Shown here: piece by piece, positions 10,487-20,613 of the stretch
Numbering within the stretch: position 1 is the first letter of the stretch
Layout of the letters: every line of letters starts with the position of its first letter
NCBI GenBank assembly: GCA_013336525.1
Contig: JAAXTM010000002.1
Span: 434,001-498,000, forward strand
Origin: Geobacteraceae bacterium
GTDB lineage: Bacteria > Desulfobacterota > Desulfuromonadia > Geobacterales > Pseudopelobacteraceae
DNA: 64,000 nt
Reading direction: 5' to 3'
Notes under the pieces: model-generated
The model's input: the letters and a program-made list of their open reading frames with translations, nothing else
Database searches by the model: none
What the model was told of the DNA's origin: nothing
Position numbers and translations under genes: made by a program

Positions 10487-11899
10487 GTGAGCAATCTGCT
10501 ATTAATTACCGATGTAGCGCGCCTGAGAAAAGTCTTTGGCCGCCTGACCGAAAACAAGAACATTCGTTTGCGCGTTGTGAACAACCTCGAAAAAGGTGGC
10601 GAAGAGATTGCCATCGAAAAACCGGACGTTGTTTTTGTTCAGACCCATTTATCTGGACTTTCGGCCGATATTTTGCTCATGCACCTGAAAAAACAGCTGG
10701 GGCGCAAGCGCTCACGCTTTGTACTGCTCGCCTCTGCCAGCCAGACCAATGAAGCAATTATTAAGCCCTTCCAGGGGTGGCTGGACACATCAGCAGATGA
10801 TAGCCAGCTGCTGTCCGAACTGCAGCAACTACTTGACACACTTTTAAGCAAGCCCAAAAAAAGTGCCGAACCTGAGTCACCGGAGCCAAGTGAAGTGTCA
10901 GATTTCACGCCACAACCGGTAATCAGCACGGAATATTCTGTTGGCCTCAACGCGCCACAGCTTCCCGAGACAGTTACAACACCACAGGTCGATGTAAAGC
11001 TACAGCTCCCTGTTACTTCACAACCTGTCCCTGCCACCACTGAACCTTCTTTGGAGGAACAGGGGCTCACCTACTCTCCACGCCAGAGACTTTCTGTCTA
11101 TTCTGAATTCACCAGCTCATTTGACAATGCGGTCAGCAGCACGCCCGAGCCGGAAACTCTAGAGCAGGCGGCTCCTTCCATTGTTCACAACTGGGATAGC
11201 GAAAACATAGACACCGTTGAGACTAAACCGACACGCTCAAAAAGGGGAACTTTTCTGCTCTGGCTTGCACCGGTTGTCATTGCGGTCGTCGTAATAACAT
11301 ATCTGCAACAAAATAAACCGGCCTCTAAACAGGAACCACCAGCAGCCGTTGTGGCACCTGCTGCAAAGACATCCCCTGCAAATGTTCCAACAGCCGGCCC
11401 AGCCAAAGTGCCTGCTGCCGCAACCTCGGGAGCCACTGCAGCCCCTCAGGAAATGGATCGGATGAGTGACAAGGCAGTACTGACAGCCATAGCCGAAAAC
11501 AGAATTTCTAAAAACCCGGCCCCTGTGGTTGCATCTGATGCGCGACCGACAACCCTGCCAGACTTCATTCCTCGCAGTGGCTTAGATAAACAGTTCAGCG
11601 CCGCAAATCCGGGTTGGGAGAGATATAAAGGGCAGGTTACCGAATTCAAAGTGCTGCGCGAAGCTCAGAAAATCAGGGCCATTCAAGTGATTGACAGAGG
11701 CGGGAATGGTGTGCCGGAATCATTTATGAAAGGGGTACTGCGACAGGTCACGAAAAATCCTGTTTTCAGAACGGAATTAACAGAAAAAAAAGAAGGGTAC
11801 GAGATTCTGCGCGGCCGTATTGCCGATAACATCAAGGTTGTGTACTACCGTGACGAGAATGGCGGAAAACTGCGGGCCTTTGTGATAACTTGGCAATGA
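10487..11899 (+). CDS. membrane protein with degenerate receiver-like N-terminal domain
   Basis: 470 residues of unrecognised function. Residues 1-120 have the alternating pattern of a response-regulator receiver domain, but the position of the phospho-acceptor Asp appears to be Gln (VFVQTHLSG, about residue 52), so phosphorylation is unlikely. A Pro/Ser/Thr-rich linker (about 120-250) leads to one membrane helix (about 255-273), an Ala/Pro-rich spacer and a folded C-terminal region (about 370-470). GTG at 10487 is chosen for its AAGGGG ribosome site; an in-frame GTG at 10427 lacks one. It is divergent from leuB. Confidence 0.7.
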   Translation: MSNLLLITDVARLRKVFGRLTENKNIRLRVVNNLEKGGEEIAIEKPDVVFVQTHLSGLSADILLMHLKKQLGRKRSRFVLLASASQTNEAIIKPFQGWLDTSADDSQLLSELQQLLDTLLSKPKKSAEPESPEPSEVSDFTPQPVISTEYSVGLNAPQLPETVTTPQVDVKLQLPVTSQPVPATTEPSLEEQGLTYSPRQRLSVYSEFTSSFDNAVSSTPEPETLEQAAPSIVHNWDSENIDTVETKPTRSKRGTFLLWLAPVVIAVVVITYLQQNKPASKQEPPAAVVAPAAKTSPANVPTAGPAKVPAAATSGATAAPQEMDRMSDKAVLTAIAENRISKNPAPVVASDARPTTLPDFIPRSGLDKQFSAANPGWERYKGQVTEFKVLREAQKIRAIQVIDRGGNGVPESFMKGVLRQVTKNPVFRTELTEKKEGYEILRGRIADNIKVVYYRDENGGKLRAFVITWQ

Positions 11900-12011
11900 A
11901 ACCTGAGCGCAAATTGCAAAAACTACACAAACCTGCATTAAATACATCTTAAGATGAGAGAAAAGCGAGATAAAGGCTTTACGGAAATACCATCTCTTGG
12001 CAGGAACAATC

Positions 12012-14630
12012 ATGAAACCACTCTTTTCTCTCCCCATCCGGGCACAGCTGCTGCTTATTACTCTGATGATTGCCATTCCAGCTATCGCCATCATCATCTT
12101 CACCGGTATGCAGCTGCGTGAGCGGGCTGTCAATGAAGCGTATGCACTGACCCGTCTGACTGCTGAGAGAGTGGCGTCTGAGCAGAAAGACACCGCATCC
12201 GATATTGAGCAACTGCTCGTTACCCTCGCCCAGATGCCGGATGTCAGGATGCAGAACAAGGCGAGAGTTCAGCCGCTGCTGCTGCAGCTCAAGGCGCTGA
12301 ATCCGGAGTATCTTAATATTCTGGTTGCCGACCAGCGCGGCAAGACCTGGGCCGCAGTAAGCATGCCTCCTCCCCCTTCCCTGTTGAATGACCGCCGCTA
12401 CTTCAAAAACGCCATTGCGACAGGGCGCATCTCCTCCGGCGAGTACGTGATCAGCAAGAGTCTTGCTACACCGGTTTTCCATTTTGCGTACCCCTACCGG
12501 GATCAGTCAGGCAAGATCAATGGCGCCATTGTCGTAGCGCTAAGCCTTGAAAAATACCTTGCTACCCCGAAAAATTCCCGTTTTTATGAAGACAGCAACA
12601 TCTTACTGCTTGACCATAATGGGATAATTTTGAGCCGTGCCGTTGAGCCGGAAAAGGTTATCGGCAAAAAATACCCTGAAAAGCCTCTTCTGGAAATGTT
12701 TGCCGGGCCTGAAGAGTATTCGTATAAAGGGGTGGGATCACTGAATGATGAACGCTTTATCAGTTATCGCAAAATTTGGCTTGAAGGTGAAGCAACACCT
12801 TACATGTACGTTCGTGTAGGAGTTCCGGTTAAAACTGCCATGGCGAACGCCAACCGGTTCATGGCTAAGAGTGTCGCCATACTCTCGGCATTTCTTTTCG
12901 GCACTCTGCTGCTGGCTTACCTGATTGGCAAGCGCTCCATAGCAGACCGCATCAGCCTGCTGCAGCATGCCTCGAACCGGATTGCAGACGGAGACCGGCA
13001 GGTTCGAGTCTCTGACTCGGTTGTGGGAGGGGAATTGGGTTCGCTTGCACAAAGCTTCGACAGCATGGCCAGTAAGCTTGCTGAGCGGGAACGAGCTATC
13101 AGGGAGAGCGAAGAACGTTTTAAGGCGCTTAGCGAGGCCTCTTTTGGCGGCATCATCATTCATGACAAGGGACTTATTCTTGAATGCAATGTAGGCCTGT
13201 CAGATCTGACCGGTTTCAGCTACGAAGAGCTTATCGGCATGAACGGTCTAGAGCTGATTGCCCCGGAATCGCTTGATACCGTGCTGGCAAATATTCGGAG
13301 CGGCTACGATCAGCGCTACGAAGTGACCGGTCTCAAAACGGACGGGTCACGGTATCCTCTTGCCATAAAAGGGAAGAATGTCACTTACAAGGGTCGCGAT
13401 GTACGGGTCATAGAGTTTCGCGACATCACCGAGCGCAAGTGGCTGGAAAATGAAAAGCATCTCCTCGAAAAGCAATTCCAGCAGACCCAGAAACTGGAGA
13501 GCCTCGGTGTCCTGGCTGGTGGCATCGCCCACGACTTTAACAACATTCTCGCGATCATTGTGGGGTATTGCGGTCTGACAAAGAAGAATTATGAAAATGC
13601 CGAGAAGCATATTCCGAAAATAGAACAAGCAGCCGAACGTGCCGCCGCATTGTGCAGCCAGATGTTGGCCTATGCCGGAAAAGCTTCACTCACTCAGAGT
13701 CAGGTCAATACCTGGATGCTGGTGGATGAGATGGTCACCATGCTGAAAACAACCCTCCAGCAAAACATCGTGATCAAACTCGAACTCGGCACCGATATCC
13801 CCTTCATTATGGGCGATGCCAGTCAGCTCAGGCAGGTTGTCATGAACCTGATCATCAATGCCGCCGAAGCTATCGGCGATGCTGAAGGTGAGATATATGT
13901 CAAGCTGGCAAAGACAGAGATCAGTGTGGAGCTACCTGAAAAAGATCATCTTGGATTTATCATACCGGCAGGACGCTATATCTGCTTTGAAGTCAGCGAT
14001 AACGGCTGCGGTATGGATGATGACACAAGACATAAAATATTCGAGCCGTTTTACACCACCAAATTCACTGGTCGTGGCCTGGGGATGTCGGCAGTACTTG
14101 GCATCATCAAGGCACATAACGGGGCATTGCAGCTTGAAAGTCTGCCAGGCCATGGCACAACCTTCAGGGTCTATCTGCCAGCTCAGCTCAGCATCTTAGA
14201 AACAGAGGAAACTCCACAGACAAAAGATGCAGCACCGTGGTTGGGGAGCGGCACAATTCTGCTGGCAGAAGATGAAGAGCAGGTCAAATTAATTGCAACA
14301 ATCATGTTAAAGGAAATGGGATTCCATGTTCTTGATGCCGCAAACGGCAAAGAGGCATTGGAGCTCTATCTGCAGAACGCCGCTGATATCACCCTCGTAG
14401 TGACCGATATGGGTATGCCGGTTATGAACGGGTATGATCTGTTCTACAAACTGAAACAGCTCAACCCGCAACTGCCGATTATTATCTCGAGCGGTTTTGG
14501 TGAAGGAGATATAGTCTCTAAGATTCCCAGTGAAGAGATAGCCGGGATGCTCAACAAGCCGTATAGATTTGAGCAGCTGCGGGAGGTGTTGAGGTGTGTT
14601 GTGGAGGAGGCAAAGTCAGCTAATGCATAA
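12012..14630 (+). CDS. hybrid sensor histidine kinase (Cache-HAMP-PAS-HisKA-HATPase-REC)
   Basis: 872 residues. Membrane helix 1 covers about residues 8-30, then an extracytoplasmic double-Cache-like sensor to about 275, helix 2 (about 280-305), HAMP, PAS, and the kinase core. The phospho-accepting His lies in GGIAHDFNNIL, the N-box in NLIINAAEAIGD, and the G1 box in DNGCGMD. A C-terminal receiver keeps its acceptor in VTDMGMP. The ATG at 12012 has AGGA six bases upstream; an in-frame TTG at 11997 is less likely. No output regulator is adjacent, so the partner is elsewhere. Confidence 0.93.
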   Translation: MKPLFSLPIRAQLLLITLMIAIPAIAIIIFTGMQLRERAVNEAYALTRLTAERVASEQKDTASDIEQLLVTLAQMPDVRMQNKARVQPLLLQLKALNPEYLNILVADQRGKTWAAVSMPPPPSLLNDRRYFKNAIATGRISSGEYVISKSLATPVFHFAYPYRDQSGKINGAIVVALSLEKYLATPKNSRFYEDSNILLLDHNGIILSRAVEPEKVIGKKYPEKPLLEMFAGPEEYSYKGVGSLNDERFISYRKIWLEGEATPYMYVRVGVPVKTAMANANRFMAKSVAILSAFLFGTLLLAYLIGKRSIADRISLLQHASNRIADGDRQVRVSDSVVGGELGSLAQSFDSMASKLAERERAIRESEERFKALSEASFGGIIIHDKGLILECNVGLSDLTGFSYEELIGMNGLELIAPESLDTVLANIRSGYDQRYEVTGLKTDGSRYPLAIKGKNVTYKGRDVRVIEFRDITERKWLENEKHLLEKQFQQTQKLESLGVLAGGIAHDFNNILAIIVGYCGLTKKNYENAEKHIPKIEQAAERAAALCSQMLAYAGKASLTQSQVNTWMLVDEMVTMLKTTLQQNIVIKLELGTDIPFIMGDASQLRQVVMNLIINAAEAIGDAEGEIYVKLAKTEISVELPEKDHLGFIIPAGRYICFEVSDNGCGMDDDTRHKIFEPFYTTKFTGRGLGMSAVLGIIKAHNGALQLESLPGHGTTFRVYLPAQLSILETEETPQTKDAAPWLGSGTILLAEDEEQVKLIATIMLKEMGFHVLDAANGKEALELYLQNAADITLVVTDMGMPVMNGYDLFYKLKQLNPQLPIIISSGFGEGDIVSKIPSEEIAGMLNKPYRFEQLREVLRCVVEEAKSANA

Positions 14631-14651
14631 GAGTAAATTCTGCGGGCGCAC

Positions 14652-14697
14652 AGTAGCAGCAAGAGCCACTTCATTCGAGGTGGCTCTTGCTGCTACT
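14652..14697. terminator. strong bidirectional hairpin between convergent genes
   Basis: A perfect 18-base-pair stem (14652-14669 with 14680-14697) encloses a ten-base loop. It lies between the convergent histidine kinase and threonine aldolase genes. The T-tract is weak (CTTT), but the stem length and position fit a shared terminator. Confidence 0.75.
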
Positions 14698-14829
14698 CTT
14701 TAGCTGAATTTTGTGCTGTTGTGTTGCAGGAGCCGTGCAATTTCTTCTGCTGTCTGGAACTGACCGGCAAATAATACCATGTCGTTTACTACTTCCACCT
14801 TTTGTTAGTAGGAAACGGTGATGGTTATT

Positions 14830-15876
14830 TCATGCTTTAAAAAAGCTGGTAATGGCCGCTATGGCCCGATCAATCCCCGCAGCATCCACATCCAAATGAG
14901 TTACAAAACGCAGACGATACAAGCCCGTAGCCAAAATTCCATTCGTTTTCAGGTACGGCAACAACTCTACAGAGCGCTTTTTGGCTGATCCAACCAGATC
15001 AACAAAGAGAATATTAGTCTGCGGCACTTCCACCCGCAGGCCGGGCACATTTGCCAAGCCCTCTGCCAACCACTGTGCAAGAATATGGTCTTGAATCAGT
15101 CGGTTCACATGGTAATCCAGTGCGTGAGTACCTGCAGCGGCCAATACGCCAGCCTGGCGCATGCCACCGCCTGCCATTTTCCGTATGCGATGTGCAGAAG
15201 AAATAAATTCGCGAGAGCCACACAACACTGACCCCACCGGAGCACCAAGTCCTTTACTCAGACAAACCGAAACGCTATCAAAACAACTGGCAATACGCCG
15301 TGCTTCTTTGCGAACATCTCTACCGGTTACAGCGGATTGTGCCGTTGCAGCATTGAACAAACGGGCACCGTCAAGATGAGTAGCCAATCCTTTGCTCTTA
15401 GCCAATTGTGTTGCCTGCTGCAGATATTCAATAGGCAGCAGTTTGCCTCCAAGAGTGTTTTCCTGCGCCAGCAGTCTGGTGCGTGCAAAATGTGCATCAT
15501 CAGGTTTAATGGCCGCTTCGATATCTTCCAGACTTAAGGTCCTGTCCGGCTGGTGCTGTAGCGGTTGTGGCTGTACACTGCCGAACACCGCCGCCCCTCC
15601 ACCTTCCCAGCGGTAACAGTGGGCAAACTGTCCCACGATGTATTCGTCACCCCGTTGACAGTGACTCAGTATTACACACAGGTTACTCTGCGTACCGGAG
15701 GACACAAACAGAGCAGCTTCAAAACCAAGTAGGGCTGCTATTTTTTCTTGCAAGGTATTGACGCTCGGATCATCGCCAAACACATCATCACCCAGCGGTG
15801 CAGCCGCCATGGCATTACGCATGTCAACAGTGGGTTACGTTACGGTATCGCTACGCAAATCTACTATGGGTATCAT
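14830..15876 (-). pseudogene. ltaE: low-specificity threonine aldolase with in-frame TAA at codon 14
   Basis: PLP enzyme that splits threonine or allo-threonine to glycine and acetaldehyde. The natural start is the ATG at 15876, behind a CAGAGGAG ribosome site, and it encodes MIPIVDLRSDTVT, the conserved aldolase N-terminus. Codon 14 (15837-15835) is then TAA, where the family has Lys, Arg or similar. After it the frame continues undamaged to 14830 (PTVDMRNAM onward), including the PLP-lysine segment CLSKGLGAP. Re-initiation at the ATG at 15822 would give 330 residues without the DLRSDT active-site motif. It looks like a recent loss or a base error. Confidence 0.85.
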
Positions 15877-16004
15877 TGCAAACTCCTCTGAACAGATAAA
15901 CTGCAAATCTCTTTTCAACCAGCTAAAAGCGACCATCACCCACCAGTATTTTAAATTACGGCACTAAATCGGTATCAGGGGAAAGAAATAGACATGAAGA
16001 CATG

Positions 16005-16036
16005 AAAAAAGGCTCCACGGAAAAACCGTAAAGCCT
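16005..16036 (-). terminator. intrinsic terminator of tRNA-Leu
   Basis: Read on the minus strand, AGGCT and ACGG arms pair with CCGT and AGCCT around a short loop, followed by TTTTTT. It lies 12 bases beyond the tRNA 3' end. Confidence 0.7.
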
Positions 16037-16047
16037 CTATTCATCAA

Positions 16048-16134
16048 TGGTGCCCGGGACTAGACTCGAACTAGCACACCCTTGCGAGCACAAGAACCTG
16101 AATCTTGCGTGTCTACCAATTCCACCACCCGGGC
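16048..16134 (-). tRNA. tRNA-Leu (anticodon CAG)
   Basis: Class II tRNA on the minus strand. The acceptor stem GCCCGGG/CCCGGGC is intact and the 3' CCA is encoded (16048-16050). The anticodon stem CAAGA/TCTTG encloses the loop TTCAGGT, giving anticodon CAG. A long variable arm and the T-loop GTTCGAGTC are present. Confidence 0.95.
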
Positions 16135-16215
16135 AGGTGAACTGTTCTCTTATCATTTCCATTTTCACATTGCAAGCAGAAAAAGACACACACCCCGCAG
16201 AAAGGCCCTAAAAAC

Positions 16216-16245
16216 TTGACAAACAGACACACGTGGTGATATCAA
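16216..16245 (+). promoter_or_regulatory. probable promoter of ndk
   Basis: TTGACA at 16216-16221 is followed 18 bases later by TATCAA at 16240-16245, about 40 bases upstream of the ndk start. The -35 is perfect and the -10 matches four of six positions. Confidence 0.5.
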
Positions 16246-16284
16246 AAGTGTTCACATTTTCAGATATCTATCGGAGGAATCATC

Positions 16285-16698
16285 ATGGAACGTACATTCG
16301 CAATCATTAAACCGGATGCTGTTGAGCGCAAGCTGGCTGGCCAAATCCTGACAAGAATCGAAGAAAAAGGTTTCACCATCGCTGGAATGAAAAAAATCCA
16401 GCTGACCAGAAAGCAGGCTGAAGGCTTTTATTATGTTCACAGTGAGCGTCCTTTTTTCAACGACCTGTGTGCTTTCATGTCCCGTAGCCCGGTGATCGTA
16501 CTCTGCCTGGAGAAAGAGAATGCTATCGCCGACTGGCGTACTCTGATGGGTGCCACTAATCCCGCAAATGCCGAACCAGGAACAATCCGCAAGGATTTTG
16601 CTGTCAATATCGAAGAAAATTCATCACACGGTTCTGATGCTCCTGAAACTGCTGCTTTTGAAATTCCGTATTTCTTCAGCGCACTGGAATTGGTATAG
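16285..16698 (+). CDS. ndk: nucleoside diphosphate kinase
   Basis: Transfers the gamma phosphate between nucleoside triphosphates and diphosphates. The 137-residue length is standard. It begins [13 protein letters not shown], with the family nucleotide-site Lys, and contains [19 protein letters not shown] with the binding loop. The active His lies in SHGSDAPE near residue 116. GGAGG precedes the ATG. It is a single-gene transcript between its own promoter and terminator. Confidence 0.97.
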   Translation: MERTFAIIKPDAVERKLAGQILTRIEEKGFTIAGMKKIQLTRKQAEGFYYVHSERPFFNDLCAFMSRSPVIVLCLEKENAIADWRTLMGATNPANAEPGTIRKDFAVNIEENSSHGSDAPETAAFEIPYFFSALELV

Positions 16699-16722
16699 TT
16701 ATACAGAAGCATTTTTAGAACA

Positions 16723-16757
16723 CAAAAAAAGGCCCTGCGATTGCGGGGCCTTTTTTT
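16723..16757. terminator. terminator shared by ndk and cobA-hemD
   Basis: A GGCCC/GGGCC-based hairpin lies between an A-run and a T-run, so it works in both directions between the convergent ndk and cobA-hemD genes. Confidence 0.85.
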
Positions 16758-16783
16758 GTGTCTTGGGAGGAGAAGTAAAGGAA

Positions 16784-18301
16784 TCAGGTAAAATGAGTTT
16801 CCAGTGCTTCAGCCAGTGCATCAAGAGTGTAGGATTCCGGCTCGATATCAACCTTCAGTCCCAGTTCTCGACAGCTTTTTGATGTTATCGGGCCTATTGA
16901 AGCGACCACGACCCCTTTCAGCATATCCAGCATTAATTCTTCTCCCAGCATGGTGGCCAGGTTTTGAACCGTTGAAGATGACGTAAAGGTAATACAGTCG
17001 ACCGAGCGCTTTTCGAGAGCAAAGAGTGTCTCAGGGGGAAGCCGGTCCGGAAAAATATTGCGATACGCGACCGGGCTGTCGACGTGTGCTCCCATCCGCT
17101 TCAATTCTAGCGGGATAATGTCACGTGCCTTGTCAGCACGCGGAAAAAGTACGCGGCTGCCCTGAATGTCCAGGCGGGAAAATTCGTCTACAACACCTTC
17201 GGCTTTATAATCGGTCGGTACCAGATCCGGTTTTATGCCAAACAAACGGATCTCGTCGGCCGTTTTTGGGCCAACTGCGCATATTCTGCATCCTGCAAAA
17301 ACCCTTGCATCAAATCCCAGCGTATCCAACCGCTGAAAAAAGAATCGAACTGCATTCGCTGAAGTCAGCACGACCCAGTCATAGTTCGGCAATTCACGAA
17401 TAGCCAGATCAAGCAGTTGCCAACTCTCCGGCTCCACCAGCTGAATTGTTGGACATTCCAGTACTGTTGCACCTCGTGCCGACAACTTGGCAGAAAACTC
17501 GCCTGCCTGCTCAGCGGCTCTGGTGACGACTATTTTCTTCCCACAAAGCTGGCGCCTTTCAAACCATTGCAGCTTCTCACGCAATGCAACCACTTCGCCG
17601 ACAATCGTGACCGCTGGAGGTTTAAAATCGCTTGCTTCAGCTCGGTCGGCAATATCGGCTAATGTACCGACCAGTATCTGCTGGCATGGGGTTGTTGCCC
17701 AGCGCACCAGCGCAACCGGTGTATCAGGAGATCTGCCATGCTCTATCAGGCGCTGCATATTGCGCCTCAGTGTGGTAACCCCCATATAAAACACAATCGT
17801 ACCGCCGCCTAAAGAAAGACGATCCCAGTCTATGCTTGATTCGTACTTGTCTTTCCCTTCCTGGCCGGTTACAAAAGCAACCGAAGCGGTTATATCACGA
17901 TGAGTCAGAGGGATACCAGCATATACAGAGGCTCCGACAGCGGCGGTAACGCCAGGGACTACCTCAAAAGGAATGCCGGCCTCACGCAGAGCTTCGCACT
18001 CTTCACCGCCGCGTCCAAACACAAATGGGTCGCCACCCTTCAGACGCACAACAATCTTCCCTGCCGTGGCCTTTGCAACAAGCAAGCTGTTTATCTCGTC
18101 CTGACCCTGATTGTGACGACCGCCGATTTTGCCTGCATAAATGCGCTCGGCGGCTTCAGGGGCGTGGTTAAGAAGCTGTTCGTTGGCCAGATAGTCATAG
18201 ACAATTACCTCGGCCTTTCCCAAGCACGCCACCCCACGCAGTGTGATCAGGGACGGGTCGCCGGGACCGGCGCCCACAAGATAAACGATTCCGTTACTCA
18301 C
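16784..18301 (-). CDS. cobA-hemD: fused uroporphyrinogen-III C-methyltransferase / uroporphyrinogen-III synthase
   Basis: 505-residue bifunctional enzyme. Residues 1-245 are the SAM-dependent methyltransferase: VYLVGAGPGDPSLITLRG at the start, then RLKGGDPFVFGRGGEE. It makes precorrin-2 for sirohaem and cobalamin. Residues 250-505 are the HemD domain that closes hydroxymethylbilane to uroporphyrinogen III. The start is GTG with AGAGG seven bases upstream, overlapping the hemC end by eight bases. It is the last gene of the tetrapyrrole operon. The fusion places the sirohaem branch directly after ring closure. Confidence 0.95.
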   Translation of the reverse strand: MSNGIVYLVGAGPGDPSLITLRGVACLGKAEVIVYDYLANEQLLNHAPEAAERIYAGKIGGRHNQGQDEINSLLVAKATAGKIVVRLKGGDPFVFGRGGEECEALREAGIPFEVVPGVTAAVGASVYAGIPLTHRDITASVAFVTGQEGKDKYESSIDWDRLSLGGGTIVFYMGVTTLRRNMQRLIEHGRSPDTPVALVRWATTPCQQILVGTLADIADRAEASDFKPPAVTIVGEVVALREKLQWFERRQLCGKKIVVTRAAEQAGEFSAKLSARGATVLECPTIQLVEPESWQLLDLAIRELPNYDWVVLTSANAVRFFFQRLDTLGFDARVFAGCRICAVGPKTADEIRLFGIKPDLVPTDYKAEGVVDEFSRLDIQGSRVLFPRADKARDIIPLELKRMGAHVDSPVAYRNIFPDRLPPETLFALEKRSVDCITFTSSSTVQNLATMLGEELMLDMLKGVVVASIGPITSKSCRELGLKVDIEPESYTLDALAEALETHFT

Positions 18302-19232
18302 CTATCGACCTCTGATATACCTCTTCCAGAATAGCCTTGCCCCCTTCGGCCAGCAACTGATCGGCAAGGCGGATACCAAGCTGTTCGCTTTCAGCAACAG
18401 GACCGCTGATTTCGCCGCGGACTGATCGCTGGCCGTCAACGGCAGCGATGAAACCGACCAGACGCAGCTGGCCTCCGCTGACAGTGCCGTGAGCCGCAAT
18501 CGGCACCTGACAGCCACCCTCACAGCGTTTAAGCAGCGCACGTTCAGCACGGACAGCATAGCTGGTATCGGCATGGTTAAAGAAGTCTATCGTCTCGGTT
18601 ATAACCGGATCGGCCAGACGGCATTCGATTCCCAAAGCACCCTGACCAATGGCCGGAATAGAGAGATCAACATCCAGGTATTCGCCTACGCTGTCGGTGA
18701 AGCCGAGGCGTTTCAGCCCGGCGGCGGCGAGAATAACCGCATCCAGATTGTCCTCGGTAAGTTTTCTGATACGGGTTTCTACGTTGCCCCGAATGATACA
18801 CATCTGCAGATCAGGGCGTACTTTCAAAAGCTGGGCCTGACGGCGCAGTGCACTTGTGCCGATGCGGGCTCCCTGGGGCAGATCTGCAAATTTTACATTA
18901 CGGGAGATTACGGCATCACGCGGATCCTCACGCTCTGTGATACAGTGCAGCCCCAAGCCTTCCGGAAAGTCAGTAGGTACGTCTTTCATGCTGTGTACAG
19001 CGATATCGATCTCATCACGCAGCATCGCCTCTTCGATCTCTTTGACGAATAAACCTTTGCCGCCGACCTGTGCGAGGGGAACATCCAGAATCTTGTCACC
19101 AATCGTTTTGATTTTGGTAAGGGTAACTTCCATACCGGGATAGCGCTTCTCAAGTTCTGATTTTACCCAGTTGGCCTGCCAGAGGGCCAGCTGGCTTGCA
19201 CGGGTTCCGATACGTAACTTCTTTGGGGGCAT
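18294..19232 (-). CDS. hemC: porphobilinogen deaminase (hydroxymethylbilane synthase)
   Basis: Polymerises four porphobilinogens to hydroxymethylbilane. About 312 residues. It shows the start LRIGTRASQLALWQA, the Arg-rich substrate site, and GGCQVPIAAHG, whose Cys carries the dipyrromethane cofactor. The ATG at 19232 (GGAG six bases upstream) is preferred to the ATG at 19244. It lies between hemA and cobA-hemD in the operon, and its stop overlaps the next start. Confidence 0.96.
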   Translation of the reverse strand: MPPKKLRIGTRASQLALWQANWVKSELEKRYPGMEVTLTKIKTIGDKILDVPLAQVGGKGLFVKEIEEAMLRDEIDIAVHSMKDVPTDFPEGLGLHCITEREDPRDAVISRNVKFADLPQGARIGTSALRRQAQLLKVRPDLQMCIIRGNVETRIRKLTEDNLDAVILAAAGLKRLGFTDSVGEYLDVDLSIPAIGQGALGIECRLADPVITETIDFFNHADTSYAVRAERALLKRCEGGCQVPIAAHGTVSGGQLRLVGFIAAVDGQRSVRGEISGPVAESEQLGIRLADQLLAEGGKAILEEVYQRSIGE

Positions 19233-19266
19233 AATGTTCTCCATTCCTCGTATAATTTAGATGCTA

Positions 19267-20568
19267 TTATTCTTCAAGTTCCAATTCTTCATCGTCACGT
19301 TGTAATGCTTCCAGCTCAAACAGCTGACGCAGAGCGTCGATATACAGATCGACCCGCCCCCCCTGACCTGCCTTCTTGAGAACAGAAGTAGGGGCGTGAA
19401 GCAACTTGTTCATCATGGCAATCGTAAGCGATTCCAAGCGTTTTTCGGCATCAGGAGGCAAATCCTTCCACCCGGCTACGGTCTTATCTAGCTCGGCGCG
19501 GCGAATCTCGTCAAAACGGTTGCGCAGAGCGATAATAGCAGGAGTCACCTCCAGCGTTGAAAGCCATTTGTGGAACTGGCCGATCTCCTGTTCAATTATC
19601 TCCTCAGCTTTTTCAGCCTCCAGACTTCGCTGGGCAAGATTGGCCTGGACAATTTCCTGCAGGTGATCAACGGTAAAAAGGTAGGCGTTCTCGACATCAT
19701 CAACCTTTGGGTCTATATCGCGCGGAACAGCGATATCAATAAAGAAAATCGGCTTTGACCGTCGACGCTTGACTACTTCTTTGGCATCCTCCGGCCCGAT
19801 AATACAGTGCGGGGCTCCGGTAGATGAAAGAACGATATCGGCCCGATGGAGATGTTCAAGAAACGACTCAAAACGGACCGCCTCGCCGCTGAACTCCTCT
19901 GCCAGACGTTCTGCCCGCTCATAGGTACGGTTTGTGACCATCACTCCTTTCGCGCCGCTGTTAAGAAAATGCTTGGCAGCCAGCTCACACATTTCACCGG
20001 CGCCAATCAGCATAACTGTCTTATCAGACAGGTCACCCAGAATTTTTTTGGCCAGCTCCACAGCAGCAAATGCGACAGAAACCGCAGAAGAGGCTATTTT
20101 CGTTTCAGTGCGCACCCGCTTGGCAACCGAAAAAGCCTTGTGGAGAAAACGATTAAGAATAATTCCCGACGATTTGAATTCAGCTGCATAGCCATAGGAG
20201 GTCTTTATCTGCCCGAGAATCTGTGGTTCGCCAACAACCATTGAATCAAGGCTGGAGGCCACCCGGAAAACGTGGCGGATGGCTGTTTCGGCGTGGTAAC
20301 TGTACAGGTGCGGCTCAAGCGATTCGAATGGGAGATGATGATATTCCGCCATAAACCGTTTTATACGCGCTATGCCACCGGCGATATCGCGGGTTGTGGC
20401 ATAAATCTCGACCCGGTTGCAGGTAGAGACAATAACCCCCTCGATAATACCTTCAAGCCCGATCAATTCAGCCAGAGGCTTTTCAATCTGGTTTGGAGAA
20501 AAAGCCACTTTTTCGCGGATCTCAACGGTAGCAGTTTTGTGTGAGAGGCCGACAACGATGATATTCAT
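19267..20568 (-). CDS. hemA: glutamyl-tRNA reductase
   Basis: First step of the C5 route to 5-aminolevulinate. About 433 residues with [15 protein letters not shown] at the start, the catalytic Cys in [10 protein letters not shown] (about residue 50), an NADPH fold ([17 protein letters not shown]) and the C-terminal dimerisation helices. A TTG at 20580 is possible, but the ATG at 20568 gives the usual N-terminus. It lies between the CcsA-like gene and hemC. Confidence 0.95.
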   Translation of the reverse strand: MNIIVVGLSHKTATVEIREKVAFSPNQIEKPLAELIGLEGIIEGVIVSTCNRVEIYATTRDIAGGIARIKRFMAEYHHLPFESLEPHLYSYHAETAIRHVFRVASSLDSMVVGEPQILGQIKTSYGYAAEFKSSGIILNRFLHKAFSVAKRVRTETKIASSAVSVAFAAVELAKKILGDLSDKTVMLIGAGEMCELAAKHFLNSGAKGVMVTNRTYERAERLAEEFSGEAVRFESFLEHLHRADIVLSSTGAPHCIIGPEDAKEVVKRRRSKPIFFIDIAVPRDIDPKVDDVENAYLFTVDHLQEIVQANLAQRSLEAEKAEEIIEQEIGQFHKWLSTLEVTPAIIALRNRFDEIRRAELDKTVAGWKDLPPDAEKRLESLTIAMMNKLLHAPTSVLKKAGQGGRVDLYIDALRQLFELEALQRDDEELELEE

Positions 20569-20613
20569 GAGAGAGTACAATCCATGTTAGTAGATAAATT
20601 GCTGGAAGCCAGG

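Noticed and set aside
14700-14798. Possible 32-residue minus-strand peptide between ltaE and the terminator
   Set aside because: GTG start overlaps its own ribosome-site-like sequence, and nothing supports translation beyond an open frame.
15835-15837. Recoding of TAA in ltaE
   Set aside because: TAA has no known sense recoding in such bacteria and the position is not catalytic.
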